From Halospeciosus flavus (GTDB lineage: Archaea; Halobacteriota; Halobacteria; Halobacteriales; Halobacteriaceae): DNA of 64,000 nt. Both the position numbers and the translations under genes were made by a program. The stretch covers positions 310,001-374,000 of the forward strand of contig NZ_CP122312.1 in NCBI RefSeq assembly GCF_029814175.1. Direction: 5' to 3'. The notes beneath the pieces are model-generated. The model saw only the letters and a list, made by a program, of their open reading frames with translations, was not told where the DNA came from and searched no databases. Below are positions 17,994 to 26,890 of the stretch, piece by piece (the stretch's first letter is position 1; each line of letters begins with the position of its first letter).

Positions 17994-18072
17994 ACCGGCG
18001 ATGGTCGCCGGGCTATCTTAAAGGGGACGGAGGCAGTTCGACTGCCGGGACCACCGCCGACGCCGAGTGCAC

Positions 18073-19173
18073 CTAAGCCGACGAGCGACCGACCTCGTGG
18101 TAGAGGTCGACGAGCCGGTCACCGACCGTCTCCCAGTCGTAACGTGTCTCGACGCGGCGTCGGCTCTCTGCACCGAGTTCTCGTGTTCGGTCGGGTGACT
18201 CGACCAGCGCGCCGAGCGCCGCGGCGAGTTCGTCGGCGTCGCCCGGCGTGACGCGCGCCCCGTTCTCGTCGTCGACGACGCTCGGAATCGCGCCGACGGG
18301 CGTCGAGACGACGGCGTTCCCGCCGGCCATCGCCTCCAAGACGGCGATGGGGAGGCCCTCCGCGGCCGTCGGGAGGGCGTACACCGAGGCGTCGGACAGG
18401 AGTTCGCGTTTGCGTGCATCGGAGACGTAGCCGTGGTACTCGACTGCTGCGTGGCGGTCGGCGAGCGCTTCGGCCCGGTGTGCCCGCGGTCCCGACCCGG
18501 CGACGTCGACGCGGAACGGCGGGTCGTCCCGACGGCCGTCGGTGGCCGCCTCCTCGAGGAGCGTGTCGACGGCGTCGACGAACGCGTCGATGCCCTTCCG
18601 CTCGACGTGGTTCGAGACGAACGCGAGTCGTGGCGGGTCGGCGCCGGGGTCGGAGCGGTACGCGTCCGCGTCGACCGCGTTCGGGAGGACGACGACTCGT
18701 TCCTCGGGTACCCGCTGGCCCACCACGTCCGCCCAGTGGGGCGAGAGGACGACCACTCGCTCGCAGACGCCGAAGACGGCGCGCTGGAACACGCGCAACG
18801 GCAGGGGTGCCTCCGCGACGAAGGTGTCGAACGACGAGCCGTGGACGTGGAGGACGACCGGCGTGTCGCGGACGTGCGCCGCGTAGAGGACGTAGGGCGC
18901 CGACTGGTAGAACGACCGACGGTGGGAGGTGTGGACGTGGGCGAGGTCGACGTCGTCACGTGTACGGAGCGGGAACAGGAGCACGTCCAGGAACGCGGCG
19001 AGGAGTGCGGCGAAGAACTGACGGCGGTCCCCCGAACCGGTGTCGACGGCCACGTCGTAGACGGTGAAGTCGACGCGGTCGCCGAGGTGTTCGCGCTGGG
19101 CGTCGATGTAGCGGGCGATACCGCCGCTGTCGGGTCCCGCCGGTCCGACGAGTCGGACGCGACGGTCGCTCAC
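18073..19173 (-). CDS. Glycosyltransferase family 4 (GT-B)
   Basis: 366 residues from the GTG at 19173, which overlaps the preceding gene's stop (GTGA). GT-B fold: N-terminal GPAGPDSGGIARYIDAQ loop, HGSSFDTFVAEAPLP, a VVLPNAVDADAY linker, FVSNHVERKGIDAFVDAV, and the nucleotide-sugar motif ALPTAAEGLPIAVLEAMAGG with the EX7E pattern of GT4. It is the last gene of a five-gene operon plus leader ORF running 24.9 to 18.1 kb. Likely adds a sugar to a surface glycan at the inner membrane face. Confidence 0.88.
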   Translation of the reverse strand: MSDRRVRLVGPAGPDSGGIARYIDAQREHLGDRVDFTVYDVAVDTGSGDRRQFFAALLAAFLDVLLFPLRTRDDVDLAHVHTSHRRSFYQSAPYVLYAAHVRDTPVVLHVHGSSFDTFVAEAPLPLRVFQRAVFGVCERVVVLSPHWADVVGQRVPEERVVVLPNAVDADAYRSDPGADPPRLAFVSNHVERKGIDAFVDAVDTLLEEAATDGRRDDPPFRVDVAGSGPRAHRAEALADRHAAVEYHGYVSDARKRELLSDASVYALPTAAEGLPIAVLEAMAGGNAVVSTPVGAIPSVVDDENGARVTPGDADELAAALGALVESPDRTRELGAESRRRVETRYDWETVGDRLVDLYHEVGRSSA

Positions 19174-21131
19174 GACGCGTTCACCCGCCGTTCGGGGTCG
19201 TAGTCGACGCGGTCGCTCGCGACGAGGACTGACGACGGTTGCTCGACGTAGTAGACGCGGACGCCGCCGTTCGAGTACACGCGGCTGACGGCCGGTCGAC
19301 CGCTGATGGAGTCGAGGCGCGCCTCGGAGATCTGGAGGCCCCGGTAGGCGACGACCTCGCGTTCGTAGTCCGCCTCCGTGACCGCGAGGTAGTAGAACGA
19401 GCGGGTGAAGTAGTCGCCCTGGGTGTAGGTCGTGAGGCGGCCCGCGAGGTCCGAGGCGCCGATTCCCCAGGAGAGCCGTGGGTCGAGGCGCTCGTGGAGC
19501 GCGTCGCTGAACCGACCCGGGCCGCTGGAGATGCCCGCGACGCCCGCGCCCTCGATTCGGTGGTCGAAGACGGTGTCGTAGCCCGTCATCTGCGCGTCGG
19601 TCACGTGCTGGCTCGGTTGGTAGAGGTACGGTGAGGGGAACACCGAGACGAGCGAGACGACGAGGACGGCGGCGGCGAGGACGACGCCGACGGCCCGGAG
19701 CGTGCCGCGCGCGCCGGTACGGACCCGTCCGGTGTCGAGGGTGGCGACCCGCGTCTCGACGCGACGCGAGAGTCGGACGAGGGCGGCGGTTCCCACGACC
19801 GTCGCGAGGACCATCGCGAAGCCGAGGTGTCGGAAGAAGTACGTCGAGAGTTCGCCGACGAGGTGCGCGGCGAAGAACACCGAGAGGACGGCCCCCGACA
19901 CGCCGAGGTACAGGACCGTCTCGCCGCGGTCGGGTCCCCCTCCAGTGAACGGCACGTACGACCACGCGCGGACGCCGACGAGGGCGGCCGCGAGGAGGCT
20001 GTAGACCACGCCGACGAGGAACAGTTTGACGAACAGGGCGAGGAGACTCAGGCCGTACTGCTGTGCGGAGTTTGCCTGGTGTTGGACGACGCCGCCGGCC
20101 GCAGAGCCGAACAGGAGCGACGCGAGCAGGTCGGTGAGTCGCCGGAGCACCTCGAACGCCGCGTCGAACTGGAGGATCCACACGGTGAAGACGAGCGACA
20201 GGACGGCGAACTGGGCGTACACCCGGCGGGTCTCGGCGGGTGAGTCGAGGAACCGCGACTCGACGACCTGTGTCGCGGCGACGACGCCCACGAGGAGGAC
20301 GACGTTCAACGCCACCTGCGGGTGGAGGAGGACGACGCCCACGCCGACGAGCGGGAGCGCGACGCTCGTCGCAGAGAGGGACCCTGGGAGCGTCTCGTCC
20401 TCGTAGCGGCGAGTGAGGTGAGCGAGGAGCAAGAAGAGGAAGAACGGGAAGAAGAGCGTCGTCATCGAGTACGGGTGGAAGTGGAGGTACGTGCTGATGG
20501 TGTTGATCGGGAGGAGGAGGAACGCCGAGACGCCACCGACCGCCAGCGCGCGACGGTCGTCGGCGAGCAGGTGAGCACACAGCGGGACGAACAGCACGAA
20601 GACGAGCGCCGAGAACCACACCACGAACAGCATCGCGCGGTCCAGCGGGAGTCCGCCGAGGGTCGCGAGGGCGACCGCGACCGTGTGCGCGGCCGGGTAG
20701 AGCAACTCGAAGGGGTTCAGTGCCCCCGACGCGAGGCCCTTCACCCACCCGAGGTGGGTGAGAGAGTCGTAGCGGCCGTGGAAGCGGTAACTCCGGAGGA
20801 GCGGGAGTGCCGCGAAGGCGGCGACCGCGAGGCTGCCGAGGAACAGCGACGCCCGCCGCTCGAACGCCGCCGACGCGACGGCCGTCCCCACGACGGCGAC
20901 GCCGAGTGCGGTCGAGACGCCGACCCAGAACGCGAGCGGCGTGGCCGCGTACATCGACACCTCGTACCCGCTGGCGGGCGTGCGGTGGGCGACGGCGACG
21001 CCGGCCGCGAGCGCGAGGAAGCCGACGACGACCGCGACCGCGACGCCGCGCGCTCGGACCGCCTCGGCCGTCGTCGCGTCCGTGGTCGCGCCCGCTCCGC
21101 GCTCCGTCTCGTCGCTGGTCGGTGTCACCAC
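19170..21131 (-). CDS. Large polytopic membrane protein, possible GT-C type glycosyltransferase
   Basis: 653 residues starting at a GTG (a second GTG follows directly). About 12 transmembrane helices fill residues 30-490, then a 160-residue domain beginning near YLYQPSQHVTDAQM. The first large loop reads RFHGRYDSLTHLGWVKGL, an Asp/His loop located as in GT-C enzymes, but no family signature is certain. It overlaps the upstream gene by 7 nt and the downstream GT4 by 4 nt. Within this operon it could use lipid-linked sugars or act as a ligase. Assignment is inference. Confidence 0.7.
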   Translation of the reverse strand: MVTPTSDETERGAGATTDATTAEAVRARGVAVAVVVGFLALAAGVAVAHRTPASGYEVSMYAATPLAFWVGVSTALGVAVVGTAVASAAFERRASLFLGSLAVAAFAALPLLRSYRFHGRYDSLTHLGWVKGLASGALNPFELLYPAAHTVAVALATLGGLPLDRAMLFVVWFSALVFVLFVPLCAHLLADDRRALAVGGVSAFLLLPINTISTYLHFHPYSMTTLFFPFFLFLLLAHLTRRYEDETLPGSLSATSVALPLVGVGVVLLHPQVALNVVLLVGVVAATQVVESRFLDSPAETRRVYAQFAVLSLVFTVWILQFDAAFEVLRRLTDLLASLLFGSAAGGVVQHQANSAQQYGLSLLALFVKLFLVGVVYSLLAAALVGVRAWSYVPFTGGGPDRGETVLYLGVSGAVLSVFFAAHLVGELSTYFFRHLGFAMVLATVVGTAALVRLSRRVETRVATLDTGRVRTGARGTLRAVGVVLAAAVLVVSLVSVFPSPYLYQPSQHVTDAQMTGYDTVFDHRIEGAGVAGISSGPGRFSDALHERLDPRLSWGIGASDLAGRLTTYTQGDYFTRSFYYLAVTEADYEREVVAYRGLQISEARLDSISGRPAVSRVYSNGGVRVYYVEQPSSVLVASDRVDYDPERRVNAS

Positions 21132-22306
21132 GAGCGTTCACCCGCGTGCCACGGCGCGTCTCGCCCTCTGTCGGCGGCGAAGAGACAGTGCTCGGAGAGG
21201 GCGTAGGCCATCCACGCCTGACACCAGCGCATGAACGTGATTCGTTTCGTGTAGAGACGGCGCTTCTCGTGGTAGAAGCGGCCCTCGCCGTCCGAGAGGT
21301 GTCGTTCGGCCCACCGGAGGACTTCCTCGGCGCGGTCGGGTTCGTCGAGCGCGGTGAAGACGAGTCCGCCCTGCGCCGAGGCGTGGACGTCGCGGGGGTA
21401 GGCGCTCTCTTCGTCTTGGTCGGGGGCGCCGCTCGGCGTGAACAGTCCCCGGTAGAACGCGACGGCGTCGTCGATGACGTCGGCGTAGCGCGCCGGGTCG
21501 CAGACGGCGCCGTACCGGAGGAAGGCCTCGACGACGAAGCCGTTGTGGAAGTTGTCCATCGAGAGGTGGGAGGCGCTCGGCGGGTCGCGGTAGTACCACC
21601 CGCCGGCCGTCGTCTGCGTCGACGCCACGTAGTCGAGAATCTGCGTCGCGGCCCGGCGCAGGCGCTCCTCGCCGGTCGCCGCGTAGAGGTCGACCAGCAG
21701 GCGCGCGCCGAGGGCGTTCGCGTTCACCGTGTAGTGCTCGCCGCTGTCGGTCGGCTTGTAGTCGATGCGCGCACCCTCGTCGTGCGGTTCGTAGTCGAGG
21801 TCTTCGAGGACGAAGCCGGCGGCCGTCCGCGCCCGGTCGAGGTAGTCGGGGTCGCAGTGCGCGTCGGCCGCGAGCAGTGCCTTCACCGCGTACGAGGTGC
21901 CGACGACGCCCGGCGTGTTCGGGTCGGTTCGCCCGTCGAGTCCCTGGAGCGGGTGTTTGTGTCCGCCACAGAAGCCGCTGTAGCCGACGCTCCGGTTCTC
22001 GACCAGCCAGTCCGCGAGGTCGCGGGCTTCCCGCCGAAAGCGCTCCTCGCCGGTGAGTTCGTAGGCGTTCAGGTTCGCGAGCGTGAACAGCGCGATGCCC
22101 ATGAAGTTGCGCCGCTGCTCGACCAGCAGGAGTGGCCGAATGTTCACGGGAGCGCGTCGGACGACCTGCTGGAAACCGAGGTTGAGCCACTTGCTCTCGA
22201 CCGGGAGCGCCTGGAGGAACCGACTGCTCTCGCCGTCGTAGAGGTCCCACCCGCGGTAGTCTCGCTCGCGCGCGTAGGTCAGGGTGTCGCGGAGAGTTCC
22301 GAGCAT
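21125..22306 (-). CDS. Helical-barrel protein of six-hairpin type, function unknown
   Basis: 393 residues. Repeating helix pairs (GIALFTLANLNAYELTGEER, VVGTSYAVKALLAA, NANALGARLLVDLYAATGEE, DNFHNGFVVEAFLRYG) suggest an (alpha/alpha)6 barrel as in glucuronyl epimerases and six-hairpin glycosidases. Conserved-looking acidic and aromatic residues sit in GWYYRDPPSAS and DNFHNGF. No signal peptide, so probably cytosolic. Its ATG overlaps the preceding stop (ATGA). A role in modifying a surface sugar is inferred from the fold-like pattern and neighbours. Confidence 0.65.
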   Translation of the reverse strand: MLGTLRDTLTYARERDYRGWDLYDGESSRFLQALPVESKWLNLGFQQVVRRAPVNIRPLLLVEQRRNFMGIALFTLANLNAYELTGEERFRREARDLADWLVENRSVGYSGFCGGHKHPLQGLDGRTDPNTPGVVGTSYAVKALLAADAHCDPDYLDRARTAAGFVLEDLDYEPHDEGARIDYKPTDSGEHYTVNANALGARLLVDLYAATGEERLRRAATQILDYVASTQTTAGGWYYRDPPSASHLSMDNFHNGFVVEAFLRYGAVCDPARYADVIDDAVAFYRGLFTPSGAPDQDEESAYPRDVHASAQGGLVFTALDEPDRAEEVLRWAERHLSDGEGRFYHEKRRLYTKRITFMRWCQAWMAYALSEHCLFAADRGRDAPWHAGERSW

Positions 22307-23838
22307 CACGCGAGGTAGCCGAGGTCTTCGAGTCGGTCTTCGAGTTCGTCGCGCTCTCCGGTATCGCCGAGTCGGTCGCCGGCCGGCGGGAGCGGGTCGC
22401 GCTCGCCCGGGTCGGGGAGGGCGGTGAACGGGGCCGCGATGGCCTCGCCGTCGACGTCGCGTGGAACCGCACAGTCCATGTAGCGGAGGGCGGTCGGCGC
22501 GACGTCGACCAGCGAGCGCTCGCCGGCGTCGACCGGTTCGACGTCCGGCCCGTGGAGGAGGTAGACGCCCGCGGGGTCGTTGCCGGAGGTCCACCCGGTC
22601 ACCTGTCGCTCGACGACCGAGGGGGTGACCCCCCCGTAGAGTTCCCACCCGTCGTTCGGGAAGAGTAGGAGGTCCGGCGCCTCGTCGAGGTGGTCGCCCG
22701 CGTAGACGTCTTCTGCGGGCCGGACATCTCGCAGGGGAGATTCGCCGTCGACGCGGAGGGTCGCGAGTTCGTCCCGGAGGTCGGTGCGGACCGCCTCGTA
22801 GTCGTCGCCGAGGCGCTCGCGGTTGAGGTAGACCGGCCCCTGACTGAGTGCGACGGCGTCCGAGCGCTCCCAGTCGACGCGGTCGGCGAGTTCGATGGTC
22901 GGGACCGGGTAGCCCGAGTCGACGAGGCGGTCGGCAACCGAGTCGGGGAGGAGGCGCCGAGCGACGCCAGCCGCCGTCTCGGGCGAGACCGGACTCCGTT
23001 TGAGCAGGCGGTAGGCGGCCGCGGTGGCGCCGTCGCCGGTCCGCTCTTCGAGGTGGAGGTACCCCTCGTCGAGTAGGTAGCGGTTGACGACGAACGTCTG
23101 CTCGACCGTCGAGTGGCCGTGGTCGGAGTACGCGAGCACCGTCAGGTCGTCCGGGAGCCGACCCAGGTAGTCGTCGACGAGTTGCCACGCGCGCTCGGTC
23201 TCCTCGCCGTCGCCGAAGTAGTGCTGGAGGACGTTCAGGTAGAACACCGTGAGGTGGACGTAGTCGTATTCTTCGTCGCTTTCCAGGAGGTCGAGGAGGA
23301 GGTCGAGTCGGGAGCGAATCAGGTCGAGGGCGGCCTCCGAGCCACCGGGAGCGGTGACGTCGTCGATACCGACCTGCCAGTCGTACTCCTCGCGGATGCG
23401 CGATTCGGCCTCCGGCGGGTGGGTGAGCGGGTCGTCCATCGACACCTCGAAGGGGGCACCGAAGCCGGAGACGAGGAGGCCGTCGGTCGGCGTCGGCGGG
23501 TAGGTCATCGGGACGTTGACGACGGCCGAGCGGTGGCCCTCGTCGGCGAGGTAGTCCCAGACGTCGGCCGTGTCGAACGAGCGGGCATCGGGGGCGGTGA
23601 TCTCGCCACTCTCGCGGTCGAGACCGAGCCACCAGTAGACGCCGAGTTTGCCGGGGTTCTTCCCCGACGTCGAGCACCGCCACGCGGGGCAGGTGACGGG
23701 TGGCGTGACGGAGGTGAGCGTCCCCGTCGCGCCCTCCTCGACCATCGCCGAGAGGTTGGGGAGGAGTCCGTCGTCCATCATCCGTTCGAGCGTCGGCCAC
23801 GCCGCACCGTCGAGTCCGAGTGTGAGGAGTCGTGTCAT
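22306..23838 (-). CDS. Alkaline-phosphatase-superfamily phosphodiesterase/phosphotransferase
   Basis: 510 residues. The N-terminal LTLGLDGAAWPTLERMMDDG binds the first metal; PPVTCPAWRC supplies the Thr nucleophile. A second metal site is in TVLAYSDHGHSTVEQTFVVN. These are the type I phosphodiesterase/nucleotide pyrophosphatase hallmarks. No signal peptide or membrane helix is seen, so it probably acts in the cytosol on nucleotide sugars or lipid-linked phosphates, or transfers a phospho group. It overlaps both neighbours by 1-4 nt. The exact reaction is not predictable. Confidence 0.82.
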   Translation of the reverse strand: MTRLLTLGLDGAAWPTLERMMDDGLLPNLSAMVEEGATGTLTSVTPPVTCPAWRCSTSGKNPGKLGVYWWLGLDRESGEITAPDARSFDTADVWDYLADEGHRSAVVNVPMTYPPTPTDGLLVSGFGAPFEVSMDDPLTHPPEAESRIREEYDWQVGIDDVTAPGGSEAALDLIRSRLDLLLDLLESDEEYDYVHLTVFYLNVLQHYFGDGEETERAWQLVDDYLGRLPDDLTVLAYSDHGHSTVEQTFVVNRYLLDEGYLHLEERTGDGATAAAYRLLKRSPVSPETAAGVARRLLPDSVADRLVDSGYPVPTIELADRVDWERSDAVALSQGPVYLNRERLGDDYEAVRTDLRDELATLRVDGESPLRDVRPAEDVYAGDHLDEAPDLLLFPNDGWELYGGVTPSVVERQVTGWTSGNDPAGVYLLHGPDVEPVDAGERSLVDVAPTALRYMDCAVPRDVDGEAIAAPFTALPDPGERDPLPPAGDRLGDTGERDELEDRLEDLGYLA

Positions 23839-24839
23839 CGGAATTTTCGATAGAGGTCGGTCGCGACGTTCATCGCGGCCGACCCGCGCTGGAGTTCGTA
23901 GTACGTCTCGACCGTCGGGTTGTACTTCGCCTTGTAGCGACAGACGCGGCGGGTGTTCGCACCGGTGAGGTCACACCGCGAGAGACCGTCGTCGGCCGCG
24001 TCGCTGATGACCGCCCAGTTGAGCAGGTCGTTCACCGGCGCGTCGACGTCCCGTTCGGGCTTGGGCGACCCCTGCCAGAAGCGGAGGGTGTCGTCGAATC
24101 GGAACTGGAGGCGGCCACTGACTCGCTCGCCGTCGACGCGGGCGACCTTGGCGTGGGCCTGTCCGTCCGGGAGGGAGTCGAAGACGTCGCGCACGTAGTC
24201 GTGGTCGAGGTGTAGCCCGCCGTCGTCGGACGCGTAGCGGTCGTTCACCCGGTCGACGACGTAGTCGAGGTCGGCGCCGTCGGCCGGGACCACCTCGCAG
24301 TCGGCGTCGCCGGTGACGGAGGTCCGGGCGTCCCGCGAGACCCGGTCGAGGAGGGCGTCGGACCCACCCGAGATGTCGAGTTCGTAGGTGTACTTCGGCG
24401 TCGCCTCGAAGTCGTTCCACTGGAACGGCCGGACGTCGCCGTAGTCGCTACTCGTGACGAGGTGGACGAGCGAGGGGTCGACTTCGTCGTCGATCCAGTC
24501 GAGACAGCCCTCGACGAACCGCTGGTCGAGGCGCTCGCGCTTGCGCTGCTTGCGGCCGCCGGGGAGGAGCGCGGGGCCGAGGTGTGGGACGCCGAGTTCG
24601 GGCGGCGGCGAGGCGACGGCCGTCACCGGCCCCTTCCGGAGTTCGAAGACCGGGAAGAGACCGACCGGCTGTTCGCCCTTGAAGCCCGCGAGCGGGTGGA
24701 GCGTCCCGTCGGTGTGGCGCGCGACGGTCTGGAGGAACTCCCACCGGTGGAACACGGTCCCGTGTGGGGACCGCCCGAGCGCCCGGTTCCAGCGCTCGTC
24801 GGCGTCGTCGCCGTCGAGGACGCGGACGTCGACGCTCAT
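23835..24839 (-). CDS. FemAB/GNAT-like acyltransferase domain protein
   Basis: 334 residues from the ATG at 24839. Two GNAT-like halves as in FemAB and BcsL-type proteins: GTVFHRWEFLQTVARHTDG and GFKGEQPVGLFPVF in the first, VARVDGERVSGRLQFRFDD, then PVNDLLNWAVISDA, in the second. Members attach amino acids or acyl groups to cell-envelope polymers. First structural gene of the operon; its ATG overlaps the stop of a 17-codon leader ORF (ATGA), and its stop overlaps the next gene. Cytosolic. Confidence 0.8.
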   Translation of the reverse strand: MSVDVRVLDGDDADERWNRALGRSPHGTVFHRWEFLQTVARHTDGTLHPLAGFKGEQPVGLFPVFELRKGPVTAVASPPPELGVPHLGPALLPGGRKQRKRERLDQRFVEGCLDWIDDEVDPSLVHLVTSSDYGDVRPFQWNDFEATPKYTYELDISGGSDALLDRVSRDARTSVTGDADCEVVPADGADLDYVVDRVNDRYASDDGGLHLDHDYVRDVFDSLPDGQAHAKVARVDGERVSGRLQFRFDDTLRFWQGSPKPERDVDAPVNDLLNWAVISDAADDGLSRCDLTGANTRRVCRYKAKYNPTVETYYELQRGSAAMNVATDLYRKFR

Positions 24840-24889
24840 CCGCGGCCACCCGCGGGCCGGCGGGGAGGCATCTGGACGCGATGGTTCAT
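24836..24889 (-). CDS. 17-residue leader ORF coupled to FemAB-like gene
   Basis: The frame begins at an ATG 33 nt after the C of the promoter box TAAC and reads MNHRVQMPPRRPAGGRG. Its TGA overlaps the ATG of the following gene (ATGA). It is positioned where a leaderless transcript would begin translation. Arg/Pro-rich and too short to fold. One of four such ORFs behind the same box. Confidence 0.5.
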   Translation of the reverse strand: MNHRVQMPPRRPAGGRG

Positions 24890-24917
24890 CTCTGATTCGT
24901 ACCCGGACCCCTCGGAG

Positions 24918-24938
24918 GTTTGTTATGGAGGTAGTAAC
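24918..24938 (-). promoter_or_regulatory. Shared glycan-gene promoter box, copy 2 (FemAB operon)
   Basis: Minus strand GTTACTACCTCCATAACAAA, i.e. GTTA-N9-TAAC-AAA. The C of TAAC is at 24922. Shares the inverted GTTA/TAAC arms with copies at 16.2, 34.2, 35.8 and 36.8 kb. Confidence 0.6.
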
Positions 24939-25265
24939 GGCGCCGCGCCCGGCAGACACGACGGTCGCTCCGTCGGCGAGGTGTCGAGACAGACGACGGT
25001 CTGGTCGGTGACGGACTCGATTCGACGGCGAGGAAGTGGAGTCGATCCGATGGCGGTGAAGGCGCTCCCCCCAGAGGCCTCCAGCGCACCTCTCACTACA
25101 CGGTACTGGGGGATACAACTCACTACTAGCAAGATAGCCGTGGGGAACCCGGTTGGTTATCAATATAGGTCGGTGGGAGGTCTCTCCTATTCAGTATTCG
25201 TCGGGCACGTCTGCACGTCGTCGACCCACCGTCGTCCACTTACGAGAGTGAGGTGAAACAGCCAG
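24939..25265. other. Intergenic stretch without recognisable gene
   Basis: About 330 nt between the FemAB promoter box and the end of the PQQ-like gene. Frames crossing it lack haloarchaeal codon bias. It includes AT-richer patches (around 25125-25170) and no clear terminator hairpin. I see nothing else. Confidence 0.5.
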
Positions 25266-26606
25266 TCAGGACAGGTCGTATCGTCGAACGACGGTCTCGC
25301 GCTCCGCCGGTGAGTGGATAGCGTACGCGTGGTTCTCGGTGAGGGCGAGCGAATCGACAGGAGGTGTCTCCAGACGCCATCGTCCCGAACCGGCCACGGG
25401 AACGCGTTCGAGACCGCCGTCGCTCCAGCCGAGGAGTGCGGACGATTCACCGCCGACGAACGCTCGGATGTACCCCTCCCCCGACCGGTCGTCGAGACGC
25501 ACTGTTCGACGAATCTCGCCTGACGCGGTGTCTACCGAGGTCACCACGCGAACGCCGTCGGTCACGAGCAGGTGGTCGGAGAAGACCGCGGCGTTCGCCT
25601 CGTTTTCGTGTGTGGTTCCGAGCGACTGTTGCCACACGCGGTCCCCGTCGCTCGGGTCGACCGCCCGAACGACGCTGCCAGGGGTGTCCGACGGCACCTG
25701 TCCAACGGCGTAGACACGCGCCTCGTCGAGTAGCGGTCCCCGATTTGGGAGGAAGTGGTTTTCCCACCGTATGGCCGTCTTCCGTGGTATCTCGCGACTC
25801 CGGTCGAGGATGCTCTGCCACGGGTCCGCCGTCTGTCGGTACGCGGTGAGCGGGATGCTGTAGGGGTGACCGGCGACGAGAGAATCGTGACCGGCCCTGA
25901 CGGCGTAGCGTATCGCCGGCACGGAGAGAGTCTGCGTCCACTGGAGCGTGCCTGCGCCGTCGAAACACGTGAGTCGGTTCCCGAACCGGTAGAGACGGTC
26001 GTTCGCGAGAACCGGCGGCGCCAGCGACGGACGGTGTCCGATTCTCGCCGTTCGCTCGCCACGCTGGCGGTCGACGCGGACGATTCCCTCGCCGAAGTTC
26101 ACGAACGCGGCGTCTCCGGCGAGGCTCACCCACGGTACGCTCGGGTTGCCCCGATCCTGCTCCGAGGTCGTCGATGGCGAAGGCTCGCTGCTGGCCGATT
26201 TCCAGGTCGTCGGTTCCGGGACAGTCTCTGCACTCTCTGCCGGTTCGCTGGTGACCGACCACTCGGTGGTCCCTCCGGAACGAGCGAGCGCAGTGACCGT
26301 CTGTGGGTCGGTTTTCCGGCCGACGACGACCGTCTCCGGCGCGACAGTCAGGCTCGTCGCGCCTGGAACAGTCGTCTCCCAGGCCAGTCGTGGCGGGGTC
26401 GAGGAGATCGCCGCGTGTGGATTGCGGTTGCTGTTCTGGTTGTCGTGGCGGGGAGCGGGCCAAGTGTCGGGACCAGTCTGGAGGGACGGCGCGTCGACGA
26501 ACTCCGTCAGCACTCCGGGGCGTGTCGCGTGATTCGCGGCGACGCCGGCGAGACCGAGGGATAGTCCACCGGTAATCGTCTTGAGTGCGTCTCGGCGTGA
26601 GACCAT
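25266..26606 (-). CDS. Tat-exported PQQ-like beta-propeller protein
   Basis: 446 residues. The N-terminus VSRRDALKTITGGLSLGLAG is a twin-arginine signal, so the protein is exported folded and may stay attached. The rest has repeating PQQ-type blades (ALARSGGTTEWSV; CFDGAGTLQWTQ; AVDPSDGDRVWQQSLG; SVDTASGEIRRTV; RVPVAGSGRWRLE). No ligand residues can be assigned. I chose the ATG at 26606 over a GTG at 26627 because the RR motif then sits at residue 4-5. Upstream lies a 20-bp-period repeat array. It may bind or present extracellular factors; function unknown. Confidence 0.8.
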   Translation of the reverse strand: MVSRRDALKTITGGLSLGLAGVAANHATRPGVLTEFVDAPSLQTGPDTWPAPRHDNQNSNRNPHAAISSTPPRLAWETTVPGATSLTVAPETVVVGRKTDPQTVTALARSGGTTEWSVTSEPAESAETVPEPTTWKSASSEPSPSTTSEQDRGNPSVPWVSLAGDAAFVNFGEGIVRVDRQRGERTARIGHRPSLAPPVLANDRLYRFGNRLTCFDGAGTLQWTQTLSVPAIRYAVRAGHDSLVAGHPYSIPLTAYRQTADPWQSILDRSREIPRKTAIRWENHFLPNRGPLLDEARVYAVGQVPSDTPGSVVRAVDPSDGDRVWQQSLGTTHENEANAAVFSDHLLVTDGVRVVTSVDTASGEIRRTVRLDDRSGEGYIRAFVGGESSALLGWSDGGLERVPVAGSGRWRLETPPVDSLALTENHAYAIHSPAERETVVRRYDLS

Positions 26607-26750
26607 CAATTGATTCCGTACTGACACCTGTTAGTGGCAGACACATCAGTTGGTTGGCCGCACGTTCGCTTCGACGCCGGACGGTTTGGACATGTACGGA
26701 AGTGGTAGCGCCGGCCCACCGACGAAAGCGGGACTAGCACTGTGGAACTC

Positions 26751-26890
26751 GCATCCGCTCAGTTCTGTGATATGCGCTCGATAATTGAGATATAGGTTCC
26801 ATTCGCGGGATATCGACCACGTTTCTGAGATATGCGCCCAACAACTGAGATATGGCCGACGTTGACGAGATATGGGTGTCGCGCTCTCAC
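26751..26890. repeat. Array of 20-bp-period repeats with conserved GAGATATG core
   Basis: The pentamer GATAT recurs at 26769, 26789, 26809, 26829, 26849 and 26869, exactly 20 bp apart. The best-conserved core is TGAGATATG and the 12-nt spacers vary; a degenerate seventh unit may lie at 26751-26770. It sits between the end of the long glycan operon and the PQQ-like gene. A 20-bp period puts each core on the same helical face. Since 20 is not a multiple of 3 it is not a coding repeat. Confidence 0.75.

Noticed and set aside
26751-26890. CRISPR array
   Set aside because: The units are 20 bp with only an 8-9 bp conserved core; CRISPR repeats are longer and near identical, and no cas gene is present.
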